Shown one piece after another: positions 24,381-33,237 of a stretch of DNA of 37,162 nucleotides; the stretch's first letter is position 1; each line of letters opens with the position of its first letter. The stretch is from CAZWVA01 sp964636885 (GTDB taxonomy: Bacteria > Desulfobacterota_D > UBA1144 > Nemesobacterales > CSP1-2). Under the pieces are notes generated by a model. It ran no database searches, was not told the origin of the DNA, and saw nothing but the letters and a program-made list of their open reading frames with translations. The position numbers and the translations under genes are program-made. The DNA is taken from positions 1 to 37,162 of the forward strand of contig CAZWVA010000022.1 of the NCBI GenBank assembly GCA_964636885.1. The letters are read 5' to 3'.

Positions 24381-25499
24381 CTAATCGGTCGCCGATTCGA
24401 TGGTCTTCTTAGAGGGCCGAGAATCCGGGTCTGTGGTCCCATGAGGGGTTCCGGTAGTTTTACCATAGTTACGGGCAACTTGATAGAGTTGAAAAATCCG
24501 TTTACCGAGGTTGTTAAGAAAAGACAAGATACAGAGACAAAATACCTTGGGTAGCGCCGATAGGCCTGCCCCTACTAAATACCGTAAGGCGTATCGTCGC
24601 GCCAATTCCATATCACCATGCCAGAGTGCGCCGCATGCGGCGTTCCAGTAAGCCCGCCTTCTCGCCCTTCTGGCGATATTTTGCAAGGAAACCGGAGCCT
24701 CCTTGGCGAATTTCTCAGCAATCCGAATATGGTCGGAATAGGCCACCCTGTGGAGGTTGGACGATTTGGATGCAGGATTGGCCCGAAAGGTCGCCAGCAC
24801 CTTCGGTATGTACTTGACCCTGATCCCTCTCATCAATATCCTAACCCAGTAGTCGAAGTCCATGTTGTAGTGCATGTCCTCATCCAAGAACCCGCACTGA
24901 TTAAGCACACATCGCCGCATAAGAAACCCAGGCTGAAGAATCATAAGAGACCAATAGAGGACAAGGCTCTCAAGTCGGGGATCGGCTCCCTTTATCACTC
25001 CAAAAGGTGAAGGTTGGGACTGCAAATCTACAGTCAGGTTATCCCCACAAACCAACTCCGATTCCGAGTCCTCCGCCAAGGCTAATACAGAATCCCTCGC
25101 CCATTCAGGCATGAGGTAATCGTCTGAGTTTAGCCAAGATATGAAGTCTCCCGTTGCGATCTTCCATCCCTTGTTTACTGCATGGCTCTGTCCCCTGTCG
25201 GGCTCACTCACCCAGTAGGCAATCCACCTTTCGTATCTTCTTATGATGCTTACCGTCTCATCGGTGCTACCGCCATCCATTATTATGTACTCGATATCGG
25301 GGTAACCCTGGAGGAGTATAGACCGAATGGTCTCCTCTATAAACGGGCCCTGGTTGAAAGAAGGTGTAACGATGCTTATCCTCGGCCATGGACGCCCGTC
25401 GGGCATGACATCGGGCATCTGTAAGCCCTCGGCGGTCCAGGGCCAGCCGGTTTTCCCAGGGGGCGGGGGTGGCAATTCACTTAACGTTGGACATCTCAT
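24381..25499 (-). CDS. Glycosyltransferase family 2 with proline-rich N-terminus
   Basis: The 372-aa GT-A protein begins CPTLSELPPPPPGKTGWPW (3-21), an N-terminal tag that marks a recognisable GT2 subgroup in several bacterial glycan loci. The catalytic domain has ISIVTPSFNQ at 41-50, DGGSTDE at 75-81, EPDRGQSHAVNKG at 99-111, and NSDD at 124-127 as the metal site. FDYWVR near 210 is the acceptor-side motif. A hydrophobic stretch around 305-325 may anchor it to the membrane. GGGGGAG lies 4 nt before the ATG, a strong Shine-Dalgarno site. Confidence 0.93.
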   Translation of the reverse strand: MRCPTLSELPPPPPGKTGWPWTAEGLQMPDVMPDGRPWPRISIVTPSFNQGPFIEETIRSILLQGYPDIEYIIMDGGSTDETVSIIRRYERWIAYWVSEPDRGQSHAVNKGWKIATGDFISWLNSDDYLMPEWARDSVLALAEDSESELVCGDNLTVDLQSQPSPFGVIKGADPRLESLVLYWSLMILQPGFLMRRCVLNQCGFLDEDMHYNMDFDYWVRILMRGIRVKYIPKVLATFRANPASKSSNLHRVAYSDHIRIAEKFAKEAPVSLQNIARRARRRAYWNAACGALWHGDMELARRYALRYLVGAGLSALPKVFCLCILSFLNNLGKRIFQLYQVARNYGKTTGTPHGTTDPDSRPSKKTIESATD

Positions 25500-25517
25500 A
25501 GAACTCCCCCATACATT

Positions 25518-26696
25518 CTAACCTCTCACCTCTTCAAACGCCCCTTGTGCGACGTAGAGAAAGCCCTCCGCATACGCACGAAGCCGCTCAGGAAGGACGT
25601 TTCTAGCCTCGAACTCAAGCTCTGTGTCGGGACCCGGTTTTGAATCAATCCAGATCTCACCTAGTTTCTCAGAGAGCTCATCGCAATCCAGGGGGTTAAA
25701 GAAGGTAGCCTTTGGGGGATTCTGCTCCCGATGAGCGGGGATATCCGAAAGAAGGACCCGTTTCCCGACGGATCGGGCCTCGTCTACCGTGTATCCCCAT
25801 CCCTCAAAAAGGGATGGGTTTAGGACGCAAACGCTCTGGCGCATGAGTAAAAGCACGTCGTCTCGTGGGATCAACCCGATATATAAGACCTGGTCTCTTA
25901 TGCCCCACTCGGAGAGCTTTCGGAAAAGGTCCGTAAAATGCGAGGGATGTCTATAGTCAATCGGGTTTCCCGTGCATACCACGTATACCTTAATCCCCCT
26001 ACCCTTTAAAACCCTAACGGCTTGAAACACGGCCTCATGGTTTTTGTGTTTCCAGAACTGATTCGGCAGGTAGACGAACCTCTCAGGGAGATCGTACCTA
26101 CTAACCACCTGATGCGGGTCGGATTCGTATACGGACTCTGGTACGTAGCTAATCGGGTGGAGCACCGTTGCCTTATGAGCGTATGTGGGGGCAAACGCCT
26201 CAAAGTCCCTCCTTACGGCCTCGCTCATAAGGATTATCCGTGTCGCGGTCTTTGCAGAGTTAAGAAACGCCCTTTCCCGTAAGAGGTACTCCCTTTCGCT
26301 AAACATCTCTGGCAAATGAACGTGCTGAAAATCGGGGAGCCAGCACAGGTTGGCCACCCGTGGATACTTGTAGGTAAACGCAGAACCGAATACGACGTTT
26401 ATCCCATGTTCTTTGAGAAATCTTTCCATTGACACATCGCGTAGAAGCATACGTTTTAATGCCCCATTTAATACCCAGGTGGGGCTCCAGCGCCGGGGTG
26501 CATCGTACACTATTAGGTCGTCGGCCTCCTCGTGAGGGCGGCCATTTGTACTCTCATGCCTCGTCATCGTAAGGAGGTAGAACCTCATTTTCTCTCCTCG
26601 TATCCGCCTCAATGCGTGGAGCAGGTTTTGCCAGTATACCTCCCCAACGGTCCAGTCCCCACCTCCTGCCATATAGAAAGCCATTTTTAACTGCAT
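25518..26696 (-). CDS. Glycosyltransferase family 4
   Basis: The 392 aa match a GT4 subgroup with a glycine-rich start (AFYMAGGGDWTVGE at residues 6-19), CWLPDFQHVHLPE at 118-130 and ILMSEAVRRDFE at 155-166. The donor domain has YLPNQFWKHKNHEAVFQA at 209-226 and the EX7E motif FEGWGYTVDEA (E298/E306). LPDFQH followed by the PNQFWKHKN loop is characteristic of retaining transferases in bacterial O-antigen loci. An internal ATG at codon 5 is an alternative start. The next gene upstream ends 9 bp before it. Confidence 0.92.
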   Translation of the reverse strand: MQLKMAFYMAGGGDWTVGEVYWQNLLHALRRIRGEKMRFYLLTMTRHESTNGRPHEEADDLIVYDAPRRWSPTWVLNGALKRMLLRDVSMERFLKEHGINVVFGSAFTYKYPRVANLCWLPDFQHVHLPEMFSEREYLLRERAFLNSAKTATRIILMSEAVRRDFEAFAPTYAHKATVLHPISYVPESVYESDPHQVVSRYDLPERFVYLPNQFWKHKNHEAVFQAVRVLKGRGIKVYVVCTGNPIDYRHPSHFTDLFRKLSEWGIRDQVLYIGLIPRDDVLLLMRQSVCVLNPSLFEGWGYTVDEARSVGKRVLLSDIPAHREQNPPKATFFNPLDCDELSEKLGEIWIDSKPGPDTELEFEARNVLPERLRAYAEGFLYVAQGAFEEVRG

Positions 26697-26705
26697 ACCC
26701 TATTC

Positions 26706-27572
26706 CTAAGTAGCGGATTTTATGAAGCGTGGAGCCTTGCGCCCTATAGCCCTTAGCCCACACCGGATGTGCCACCTGGCCAGGGAGGAAAAAGTAAAGA
26801 GTCTTCCCCTTAGAACCCGTATGTCGTCCATCCAACCCGGCTCGGTCCAAGGTTCCTCACTGCGACGCACTATAGCAGCCCCTGTCACGTAGTTATGCCA
26901 CGGGGCTGTCTTGCGGTTCCATGCAAGATAATCCGAGATATCCTCTATGTTCCAAGGAATACCAGCCAATCCCGGTTCAAACCAGGGAGAATCTCTAAAC
27001 AGGCTGTCAAATTCATACATAGTCAATGCCCGTCCATTCCATTCTGGAAATGTCATCTCCATGTCCTGTTCACAAATATCAAATGTCATAACCAGTAGGC
27101 CATTAGGACGCAATACACGGGCCGCCTCAGATATGGCTTTAGCCTTATTCGGCATGTGCTCGATTACAGATATGCTCAGATATATATCCACACTTGCCGT
27201 AGGAATGTCAATATACTGGGCATCGAGTACGAGCTTATGAACCGTAATCCCTAATAGTCGGTTCGCCCTCCGCCAGACATGCCAGTAGTCCGCTCTTACG
27301 TCAGAGACAGTCACATTAAAACCATGAGTGGCAAGAAACCATGGAAACGGGCTTCTTTCACTCCCTATATCCAACAACTGTAGTCCCCTTCCCTTTAATC
27401 GCTCGAGTTGAAACCACACCCAAGGATACTCCCAGATAGGACTATAGGTCGTGTATATTTGGAGATTCCCTAATGCAGCAACCCGATTTAGGTGTTCCAT
27501 AAACGACTTATACGGGGGACTTTCCAACTCCCTAAGCGAAGCCAGGCATTTTAACGTCTTAACTCCATTCAT
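26706..27572 (-). CDS. Class I SAM-dependent methyltransferase
   Basis: The 288 aa contain LQLLDIGSERSPFPWFLA at residues 64-81 (motif I with GS instead of GxG), VSDVRADYW at 89-97, and SVIEHMPNK at 135-143, then VLRPNGLLVMTFD at 153-165. About 90 residues follow the core. It most resembles glycan-cluster methyltransferases, with the acceptor unknown. It lies between a GT2 and a GT4 with spacings of 18 and 9 bp. Base composition is a little more A+T-rich than in the flanking genes by eye. Confidence 0.86.
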   Translation of the reverse strand: MNGVKTLKCLASLRELESPPYKSFMEHLNRVAALGNLQIYTTYSPIWEYPWVWFQLERLKGRGLQLLDIGSERSPFPWFLATHGFNVTVSDVRADYWHVWRRANRLLGITVHKLVLDAQYIDIPTASVDIYLSISVIEHMPNKAKAISEAARVLRPNGLLVMTFDICEQDMEMTFPEWNGRALTMYEFDSLFRDSPWFEPGLAGIPWNIEDISDYLAWNRKTAPWHNYVTGAAIVRRSEEPWTEPGWMDDIRVLRGRLFTFSSLARWHIRCGLRAIGRKAPRFIKSAT

Positions 27573-27590
27573 ACTAGATCCTAAGCAACA

Positions 27591-28787
27591 CTATTTGCGG
27601 GGCAGTAGTGTATGAATCCGTCTCGCACATTCCCAGATATTATTAAAACCGGCATCCTCTCCCTTAACTATGAAAGGCCGTACCCCTCTTCTTACAACCG
27701 ATTCCAAGTGCCTGAGAAAAGGCAAGCCATCTATGATCCTACGTGCCGCTCTTTTAAACGGGTGCCTCTTACGAGAACCGTTTATAGCGGCGTACACACG
27801 GGATCGGAGCTCCGTGGGCTGATTATCGAGTACACGGAAGAACTCCTCCTTATCAGCTTCTACACTTACACCGGCGCCCTCGTGTATCAGAATACGCTCC
27901 CAGCATCCTATGAAATACCTCTCCCAATCGATCTCAATACCCGCCAATCTCGAAGAGACCCTTTCCTTAACCATAAGAAGGGTTTCTGCGATAAAGTTAG
28001 TCGTTACCGGAACCTTTAAAGGAACCCGTTCCAGGAGGTTTCTGTTCCTGAACTCACGGACGAACTCCTGGAATGGGTTGCCCCGATTATAGAAGGTCGC
28101 CGCTCCTATACCCTCTGCAAAAACCCCCTGGAGCCTTAACGGTCTATCTATATAGGTCCACCTGGGAACCGCTGTGAGGATGAAAGCGGAAAAGGAGTAG
28201 TCCGGGCAGAGTAGAAACAACCTCCGGGATTCGGCGCGTATCTTAGAGATTATGTCTCTATGGCAAAATGAGTTTTGCATCCTTGGGGCCTCGTATGTAT
28301 CCCCACACATGAATAGATGGGTAAGCGTATCCCTGCTCTCACGCCTCTCTACCCTTCCGGTATAAGGGAGTATCTGTACACAGTTTCTTAGTCCCGCATC
28401 GTACCAGTTATCGCTGTAGTAGACCGCGCTTCCCAGGACCAAGAGATCCAACCCGTATCCCTCAATAGCATCGGCAACCCTCTCCAGAGCATCGGGGCAG
28501 AGGGCATCGTCGTCGCAGAGATAGGTGATGTACTGCCCCTCGGTGTGATCGAGAGCGAATTCCCAGTGATCAGGCATAGAAAGCGGGCTTCCGGTCCGGA
28601 CGTACCGTACCCCGGACGTACCTAGCTCTCTAACCACATGGGCGGTATCGTCCTCCGAGGAGTTATCGCTTACTACCACCTCGTAATCGTCGAAACCCTG
28701 ACCCAATGCGCTCTCCAGGGCATATCGGAGAAGATGAGCACGGTTTCTAGTTGGTATAACAATGGAGAAAAACGGCCTCTTATCCAT
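27591..28787 (-). CDS. Glycosyltransferase family 2
   Basis: The 398-aa GT-A enzyme starts with FSIVIPTRNRAHLLRYALES at residues 7-26, followed by VVVSDNSSEDDT at 37-48 and LCDDDALCP at 90-98 carrying the DDD metal site. About 230 further residues form a large acceptor domain rich in Arg and aromatic residues. GGAG lies 9 nt before the ATG. It is the first transferase after the CDP-sugar cassette (13 bp from the C-methyltransferase), so it is a candidate, by position only, for transferring the branched sugar. Confidence 0.92.
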   Translation of the reverse strand: MDKRPFFSIVIPTRNRAHLLRYALESALGQGFDDYEVVVSDNSSEDDTAHVVRELGTSGVRYVRTGSPLSMPDHWEFALDHTEGQYITYLCDDDALCPDALERVADAIEGYGLDLLVLGSAVYYSDNWYDAGLRNCVQILPYTGRVERRESRDTLTHLFMCGDTYEAPRMQNSFCHRDIISKIRAESRRLFLLCPDYSFSAFILTAVPRWTYIDRPLRLQGVFAEGIGAATFYNRGNPFQEFVREFRNRNLLERVPLKVPVTTNFIAETLLMVKERVSSRLAGIEIDWERYFIGCWERILIHEGAGVSVEADKEEFFRVLDNQPTELRSRVYAAINGSRKRHPFKRAARRIIDGLPFLRHLESVVRRGVRPFIVKGEDAGFNNIWECARRIHTLLPRK

Positions 28788-28800
28788 AAATATAGTCTCC

Positions 28801-29988
28801 TTAAACCCCCTCCAGACACTCCGTTAGATCAATCAAATCGATATCTAGTTGCGCTCCCCTAAGAAGGGACAGGTTCTCATCCCTGTAATTGGGGTTCATC
28901 AATACGGCCACATTCACACCGTACTTGCCAAGCTCCTTGTAGCCCACTATTGGGTGTCCAGTGCCCGGGATGTAATGACCCCACTTATTGGGATTTAGGT
29001 CAACCACACACTCTATACACCGACAATCGGGATCGACCAGGTTCAAGATCGTTACCCCCTTTGCACCCGCTCCCCAGATGGCTACCTTACCCCTGCCAGC
29101 AAGATCTCGAATCCTCGCACGGATGGAATCTATTAAAGCACCCTCCGACTCGGCGAGTCGCCTCGCTAGGTCTGGAATATCCCCTGCGCCCCTATTCACA
29201 GTAGTCCCCTCGGTAGACAATGACGCCTCAAGCCAAAGGTACTGCTCAGAGAAGACACGTCGCACGCTCTCTACCCTAAAACCCGATATTTCAAATGCGG
29301 TAGTTAGTGACTCGGCCGTAAAGTAGGAGCAGTGCTCATAGAATAGATCCCATATAACACGGTTTCTCAGTATCCATTCCGCAGAGGGGGTCTCAAAGAA
29401 GATCCTAGCATTGGGAGAGCCACGGAGGGCCTGCCTTATCATCCCGAGGAGATTCAGCGGGTCAGGCACGTGCTCTATCACATGGCGACAGAAAACGACA
29501 TCGGCTGGAGCCCCCGTGTATTCGGGGCCGTAGTAGTCATTCTCGAACCTCAGGCGTCCGCCTAGATCGGTTGCCGGACCTACATAGCTCGGATCAAATC
29601 CAAGGCCTATGTTTCCAGAATCGGATTCAACCAGCTTTCTAAGGAACCGTCCCTTACCGCATCCTATCTCTACGATGCGGCTGTTTCGAACCCCCCTCTC
29701 AAAGACCAGATAGCGCACGAGACGAGAGAGATACCCCTCAAAGAATGGAGAAAACTCCTGTGAGTTATCGTAAGACTCGCCGTATCTCAACCTTCGGGGT
29801 TCAAAGGACAGATTGAATATGAACCCGCATCCCTCACAGACAGCAAGCTTCAGTGTGCCTCGATTTTCCCTCCGGGCCAGATCCTTACTCTTCATCAAGA
29901 GATGCTGGTGAACGGGAACGCGTTTTCGTGTTAAAAACGTGGTAATCGAGGAGGATCCACATATAGGGCAGACGTTTTTTCGACCCAT
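28801..29988 (-). CDS. Sugar C-methyltransferase (NovU/TylC3-like, three domains)
   Basis: Numbered from the ATG at 29988, the 395 aa show a zinc-binding domain (C7, C10, C51, C54), a SAM-binding core with VEIGCGKGRFL at 106-116 and RHVIEHV at 168-174, the FYEHCSYFT motif at 216-224 with the catalytic-region His219, and a C-terminal Rossmann-like domain with WGAGAKG at 305-311. This is the architecture of C-methyltransferases such as TcaB9, TylC3 and NovU, which methylate C3 or C5 of 4-keto-6-deoxy nucleotide sugars. The ATG at 30063 would overlap the upstream reductase by 71 bp and add 25 atypical residues, so the ATG 4 bp after that gene's stop is preferred. It is the last gene of the CDP-sugar cassette. 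Confidence 0.92.
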   Translation of the reverse strand: MGRKNVCPICGSSSITTFLTRKRVPVHQHLLMKSKDLARRENRGTLKLAVCEGCGFIFNLSFEPRRLRYGESYDNSQEFSPFFEGYLSRLVRYLVFERGVRNSRIVEIGCGKGRFLRKLVESDSGNIGLGFDPSYVGPATDLGGRLRFENDYYGPEYTGAPADVVFCRHVIEHVPDPLNLLGMIRQALRGSPNARIFFETPSAEWILRNRVIWDLFYEHCSYFTAESLTTAFEISGFRVESVRRVFSEQYLWLEASLSTEGTTVNRGAGDIPDLARRLAESEGALIDSIRARIRDLAGRGKVAIWGAGAKGVTILNLVDPDCRCIECVVDLNPNKWGHYIPGTGHPIVGYKELGKYGVNVAVLMNPNYRDENLSLLRGAQLDIDLIDLTECLEGV

Positions 29989-29992
29989 CCGT

Positions 29993-30925
29993 TTATAATC
30001 CCGCTTTACCTTTAATGATCCGGCTCTCCCACCATTTGGCCGTATGACGGAGACCGTCATCAAGGTCGTAACTCGGAGACCAGCCCGTACCCTCGGTTAA
30101 AAGGCGGTTATCCGCGCAAATGAACCTTGGATCGGACCCGCTATAGGGAATAGCGCCAAGGACGATGAGATCCGGACGACCTACTATGGAGCCTATCTTT
30201 AGAACCACATCCCTTACGGTAACGGGTCTGCCAGATCCGATGTTGACCGGTCCCGAAATACCGCTTCTAGAAACGGCAACTATAGCGGAGGCAACGTCCT
30301 CAACGTGAAGAAAATCCCTGACCTGCTCCCCACTTGTAACTCTCGCCTTCTCACCCTGTAGGAGAGAGCAGATGACGGAGGGAACAAGACGCCTCTTATC
30401 CTCGTACGGCCCGTAAAGGTAGAAGAACCGGAGCCAGGCGATGCTCATACCGGTTAGTCTACCCAGTTGATCCAGGATGAGATGGAGTCCGAGTTTACTC
30501 GCCGCATAGAGGCTTTGGGGCAGCGTTCTACTCCCCTCCGAGAGATAGCCTAGATCTGTATCGTATTCAAAGCACGTACCGGCCGACACAAAACGCTTGC
30601 ACCCGAGGGCCGCCAATCGGGTTGCAAGCCAAATACTCGCGGACATAAACCGCAGGTTCTCCAAACTCCTTAGGTACATTCCGGGCTCCACATACCACCC
30701 GAGGTGGATGCAGGTATCAGGGCGTATTCGACTCAAGTGCTCACCCAGTTCGTCCGTGGAAAAGAGATCGCACTCTACGACCCTAACCGAGGAAAGGACA
30801 TCCATTATACGCCATGTATTACTGCCCCGTCGGATTAGGGCATAGACCCTATCACCCTCGGTGATTAACCTCCTTACAACGTGAGAACCTATAAAACCGG
30901 TTGCCCCTGTAACAAACACATTCAT
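29993..30925 (-). CDS. NAD(P)-dependent epimerase/reductase (SDR) of the CDP-sugar cassette
   Basis: This 310-aa extended SDR has GATGFIG at residues 7-13 for NAD(P) binding, SAGTCFEY at 114-121, and the catalytic YxxxK as Y140/K144 in SLYAASKLG. RDFLHVEDV near 204-212 is the usual late motif. In context it most likely reduces the 4-keto group of the CDP-6-deoxy-4-ketohexose after epimerisation and C-methylation (a NovS-like role), but a 4-epimerase role is possible. Its ATG overlaps the cupin epimerase stop by 4 bp. Confidence 0.9.
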   Translation of the reverse strand: MNVFVTGATGFIGSHVVRRLITEGDRVYALIRRGSNTWRIMDVLSSVRVVECDLFSTDELGEHLSRIRPDTCIHLGWYVEPGMYLRSLENLRFMSASIWLATRLAALGCKRFVSAGTCFEYDTDLGYLSEGSRTLPQSLYAASKLGLHLILDQLGRLTGMSIAWLRFFYLYGPYEDKRRLVPSVICSLLQGEKARVTSGEQVRDFLHVEDVASAIVAVSRSGISGPVNIGSGRPVTVRDVVLKIGSIVGRPDLIVLGAIPYSGSDPRFICADNRLLTEGTGWSPSYDLDDGLRHTAKWWESRIIKGKAGL

Positions 30926-31452
30926 GGCTTAAAATCCGGGTAGGATCCGTCCTTGACAGACAGTATGGGATTTGGTAGAGGCCATTTGATCCCGATCGAG
31001 GGGTCGTTCCAGCGGATGCCGCGCTCGAATGCGGGGGCGTAGAATTCAGAAACGAGATAGAAGACCTCTGAATTCGGCTCAAGGGTCTGGTAGCCATGGG
31101 CAAATCCTTCGGGGACGTAGAGCATCCGGTAATCGTCATCCGATAGTTCGACCCCTATCCACTGGCAGTATGTGTGGGAGTCCGGCCTCAGATCTATTAT
31201 CACATCGAATACCCTCCCCCTAGTACACCTGACTATCTTTACCTCAGCGTGGGGCGGCAACTGGTAGTGCATACCCCTCAGCGTTCCTTTCTCCCTATTC
31301 CACGAGGTGTTACACTGGACAAAACACCCTTTAAGACCGTGCTCCTCAAATTCCTTTCTGCAGAAGGTACGGGCAAAAAAACCGCGATGGTCCTCTATCG
31401 GTTCATGTTCTATGATGTAAGCGCCTTGTAGTAGGGTCGGAAGAAACCTCAA
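30922..31452 (-). CDS. RmlC-like cupin epimerase of a 4-keto-6-deoxy nucleotide sugar
   Basis: The 176 aa match the dTDP-4-dehydrorhamnose 3,5-epimerase family, including DHRGFFARTF at residues 21-30 (Arg23), LRGMHYQ at 58-64 with His62, Lys72, and Y132/Y138 in EVFYLVSEFYAP, so all expected active-site residues are present. Because its neighbours make a CDP-sugar and no rmlA/B/D is visible, the substrate is probably CDP-4-keto-6-deoxyglucose or its methylated form. Epimerisation could occur at C3, C5 or both. The start is TTG (31450-31452) behind a GGGGG Shine-Dalgarno; it gives the family's normal N-terminus. Confidence 0.9.
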   Translation of the reverse strand: MRFLPTLLQGAYIIEHEPIEDHRGFFARTFCRKEFEEHGLKGCFVQCNTSWNREKGTLRGMHYQLPPHAEVKIVRCTRGRVFDVIIDLRPDSHTYCQWIGVELSDDDYRMLYVPEGFAHGYQTLEPNSEVFYLVSEFYAPAFERGIRWNDPSIGIKWPLPNPILSVKDGSYPDFKP

Positions 31453-31456
31453 AACA

Positions 31457-32449
31457 CTATCCCCCTAATACCTTTCTATACCACTCTATCGTTCGTTTGA
31501 GTCCCTCTTCAAGCGTAAAAAGCGGTTTCCAACCGAGGACATTACGAGCCCTCTTGGCACTCAAGTACTGGCTTCTTATCTCACCCGTTGCCTCGTTCCT
31601 GATGTCCGGTTCGAGCCTGGAATCCATAAGGCGGAGCAAAAGACCCGCAATCTCAATCACGGTTAGGGGTCGCTCGTATGAGAAATTAAAGGCCTCTCCG
31701 TATAACGCCCTATCCTCTCCGATCCTCTCCGCAAGTAGGACGTTTGCCGCGGCGGCGTCTTCTACGTAGAAATAGTCCCTTACGTACAGCCCATCCGAGC
31801 GGATTATAGGACGCTCCCCGCGCAGGATAGAGCGGATCGTTCCCGGAACAATACGGTTCCAGTTTAGATCCCCTCCCCCAAACAGGTTTCCACAGCGCGT
31901 GATCGCAACGGGTAAACCGAACGTAACGGCGAAGCACCGAGCGATAAGATCGGCACACGACTTACTGACGTCATAGGGCGACGAGCCCCTGAGGGGCATT
32001 TCCTCGACATAAGGAAGGCTCTCATGGGTACCATAGGCCTTATCCGAGGAGGCCACCACGATGCGACCTATCCTTGGACTCCGGCGACACGCCTCAAGAA
32101 GCGCCCATGTTCCACCTATATTCGTCCTGAATGTGGAGACGGGGTTACAGTTCGCAATGGGGACGATCGTCTGGGCCGCCAGATGAAAGACGGTATCAAT
32201 CTCATATTCACCGAGCACCCTCTCTAGGAGGGCCTGATTACACACGTCCCCGCGCACCACCCTGACCCGCTCTATAAGACGGGCTCTCACAAGCTCGCTC
32301 TGAGGGACCCAATCCCGAACCAGGCAGACCATCTCGGCTCCCAGATTAAGGAGCCTCTTAACGAGCCATCCCCCTAGCAAACCCGTAGCACCTGTAACAA
32401 GCACGGGGCGATCAAGCCAAAATCGGTTAGAGGCGGTCTCCTCCTTCAT
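31457..32449 (-). CDS. rfbG: CDP-glucose 4,6-dehydratase-like SDR
   Basis: This enzyme converts CDP-glucose to CDP-4-keto-6-deoxyglucose with tightly bound NAD. The 330 aa show GATGLLGGWL at residues 20-29, AAQTIV at 91-96, SSDKAYG at 134-140 (the Asp-Lys pair of CDP-glucose dehydratases), Y159/K163 in YDVSK, and RCGNLFGGGDLNWNRIVPG further on. The start ATG at 32449 is chosen because it forms an ATGA overlap with the cytidylyltransferase stop and has GGAGGG 7 nt upstream. A TTG at 32485 would add 12 residues and a 40-bp overlap. It lies 4 bp before the cupin epimerase. Confidence 0.93.
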   Translation of the reverse strand: MKEETASNRFWLDRPVLVTGATGLLGGWLVKRLLNLGAEMVCLVRDWVPQSELVRARLIERVRVVRGDVCNQALLERVLGEYEIDTVFHLAAQTIVPIANCNPVSTFRTNIGGTWALLEACRRSPRIGRIVVASSDKAYGTHESLPYVEEMPLRGSSPYDVSKSCADLIARCFAVTFGLPVAITRCGNLFGGGDLNWNRIVPGTIRSILRGERPIIRSDGLYVRDYFYVEDAAAANVLLAERIGEDRALYGEAFNFSYERPLTVIEIAGLLLRLMDSRLEPDIRNEATGEIRSQYLSAKRARNVLGWKPLFTLEEGLKRTIEWYRKVLGG

Positions 32450-33225
32450 TTCCAGACCCTCCAAGGGGGATTGCCGCTCTGCCAAAGACCTTCGAGTAGC
32501 CTCTTATCACGAAGCGTGTCCATACACTGCCAGAAAGACTCGTGTCTATAAGCGGCCAGTTGCCCATCGGCAACGAGTCCCTCAAGACCATCGAGTTCCA
32601 GGCTACTGAAATCCCCCTCCAGGTAATCGAATAGAGCCGGCTCAAAGACCATGAATCCACCGTTTATCCAGCCCTCGCCGGCCTGAGGCTTCTCCGTAAA
32701 CTCCACCACTAAATCCCCGTTAAAGACCAGTCCGCCAAACCGGGCCGGAGGACGCACGGCCGTAACTGTGCCTATCCTCCCATGAGACCTGTGGAATCCG
32801 AGGAGTTTCTTAAGGTCTATGTCACTTACACCGTCGCCGTATGTGACCATGAACGTCCCATCCCTAAGCCACGGCTCCAACCTTTTAACACGCCCCCCTG
32901 TATACGTCTCTTGACCCGTATCCATTAAGTGCACGATCCAATCCTCGCATTCCTTGCCGTATACCTCAACCCTCCCACTCGCGAGGTCTACCGTCATATT
33001 ACCGTTAAGCCTATAGTAGTCGAGGAAATAGCGTTTAATGACCTCACCCTTGTACCCCAAGGCTATAAAGAACTCCTTAAAACCGTAGTGGGCGTAGTGC
33101 TTCATAATGTGCCAGAGAATGGGTCGCCCCCCGATCTCGATCATGGGCTTGGGTTTAACCTCGGTCTCCTCGGCGAGGCGGGTTCCCAATCCACCGGCTA
33201 GTATAACGACCTTCACCCTATCCAT
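32446..33225 (-). CDS. rfbF: Glucose-1-phosphate cytidylyltransferase
   Basis: This makes CDP-glucose from CTP and glucose-1-phosphate, the first step of CDP-deoxysugar pathways. The 259 aa match the family length, with GGLGTRLAEET at residues 11-21 and KPKPM at 24-28 for the nucleotide, then GGRPILWHIMKHYAHYG at 32-48, and a YGDGVSDIDL metal-binding region near 129-138. FGGLVF and GWINGGFMVFEP later are classical RfbF motifs. It begins the CDP-sugar cassette and overlaps rfbG by 4 bp. No rfbH (E1 dehydrase) is present, so 3,6-dideoxyhexose synthesis is not indicated. Confidence 0.96.
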   Translation of the reverse strand: MDRVKVVILAGGLGTRLAEETEVKPKPMIEIGGRPILWHIMKHYAHYGFKEFFIALGYKGEVIKRYFLDYYRLNGNMTVDLASGRVEVYGKECEDWIVHLMDTGQETYTGGRVKRLEPWLRDGTFMVTYGDGVSDIDLKKLLGFHRSHGRIGTVTAVRPPARFGGLVFNGDLVVEFTEKPQAGEGWINGGFMVFEPALFDYLEGDFSSLELDGLEGLVADGQLAAYRHESFWQCMDTLRDKRLLEGLWQSGNPPWRVWK

Positions 33226-33237
33226 TTCCGCATATAT

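Noticed and set aside
27591..28787. Plus-strand frames of 60-135 codons along the GT2 and other genes as small novel proteins
   Set aside because: They are out-of-frame or antisense shadows of genes with clear motifs and lack ribosome-binding sites of note.
29989..30063. A 25-residue extension of the C-methyltransferase from the ATG at 30063
   Set aside because: It would overlap the SDR gene by 71 bp. The ATG at 29988, just after that gene's stop, leads straight into the zinc-binding domain.
32446..33225. Pathway to 3,6-dideoxyhexoses (abequose, tyvelose, yersiniose type)
   Set aside because: rfbF and rfbG fit, but the essential RfbH-type dehydrase and its reductase partner are not in the window.
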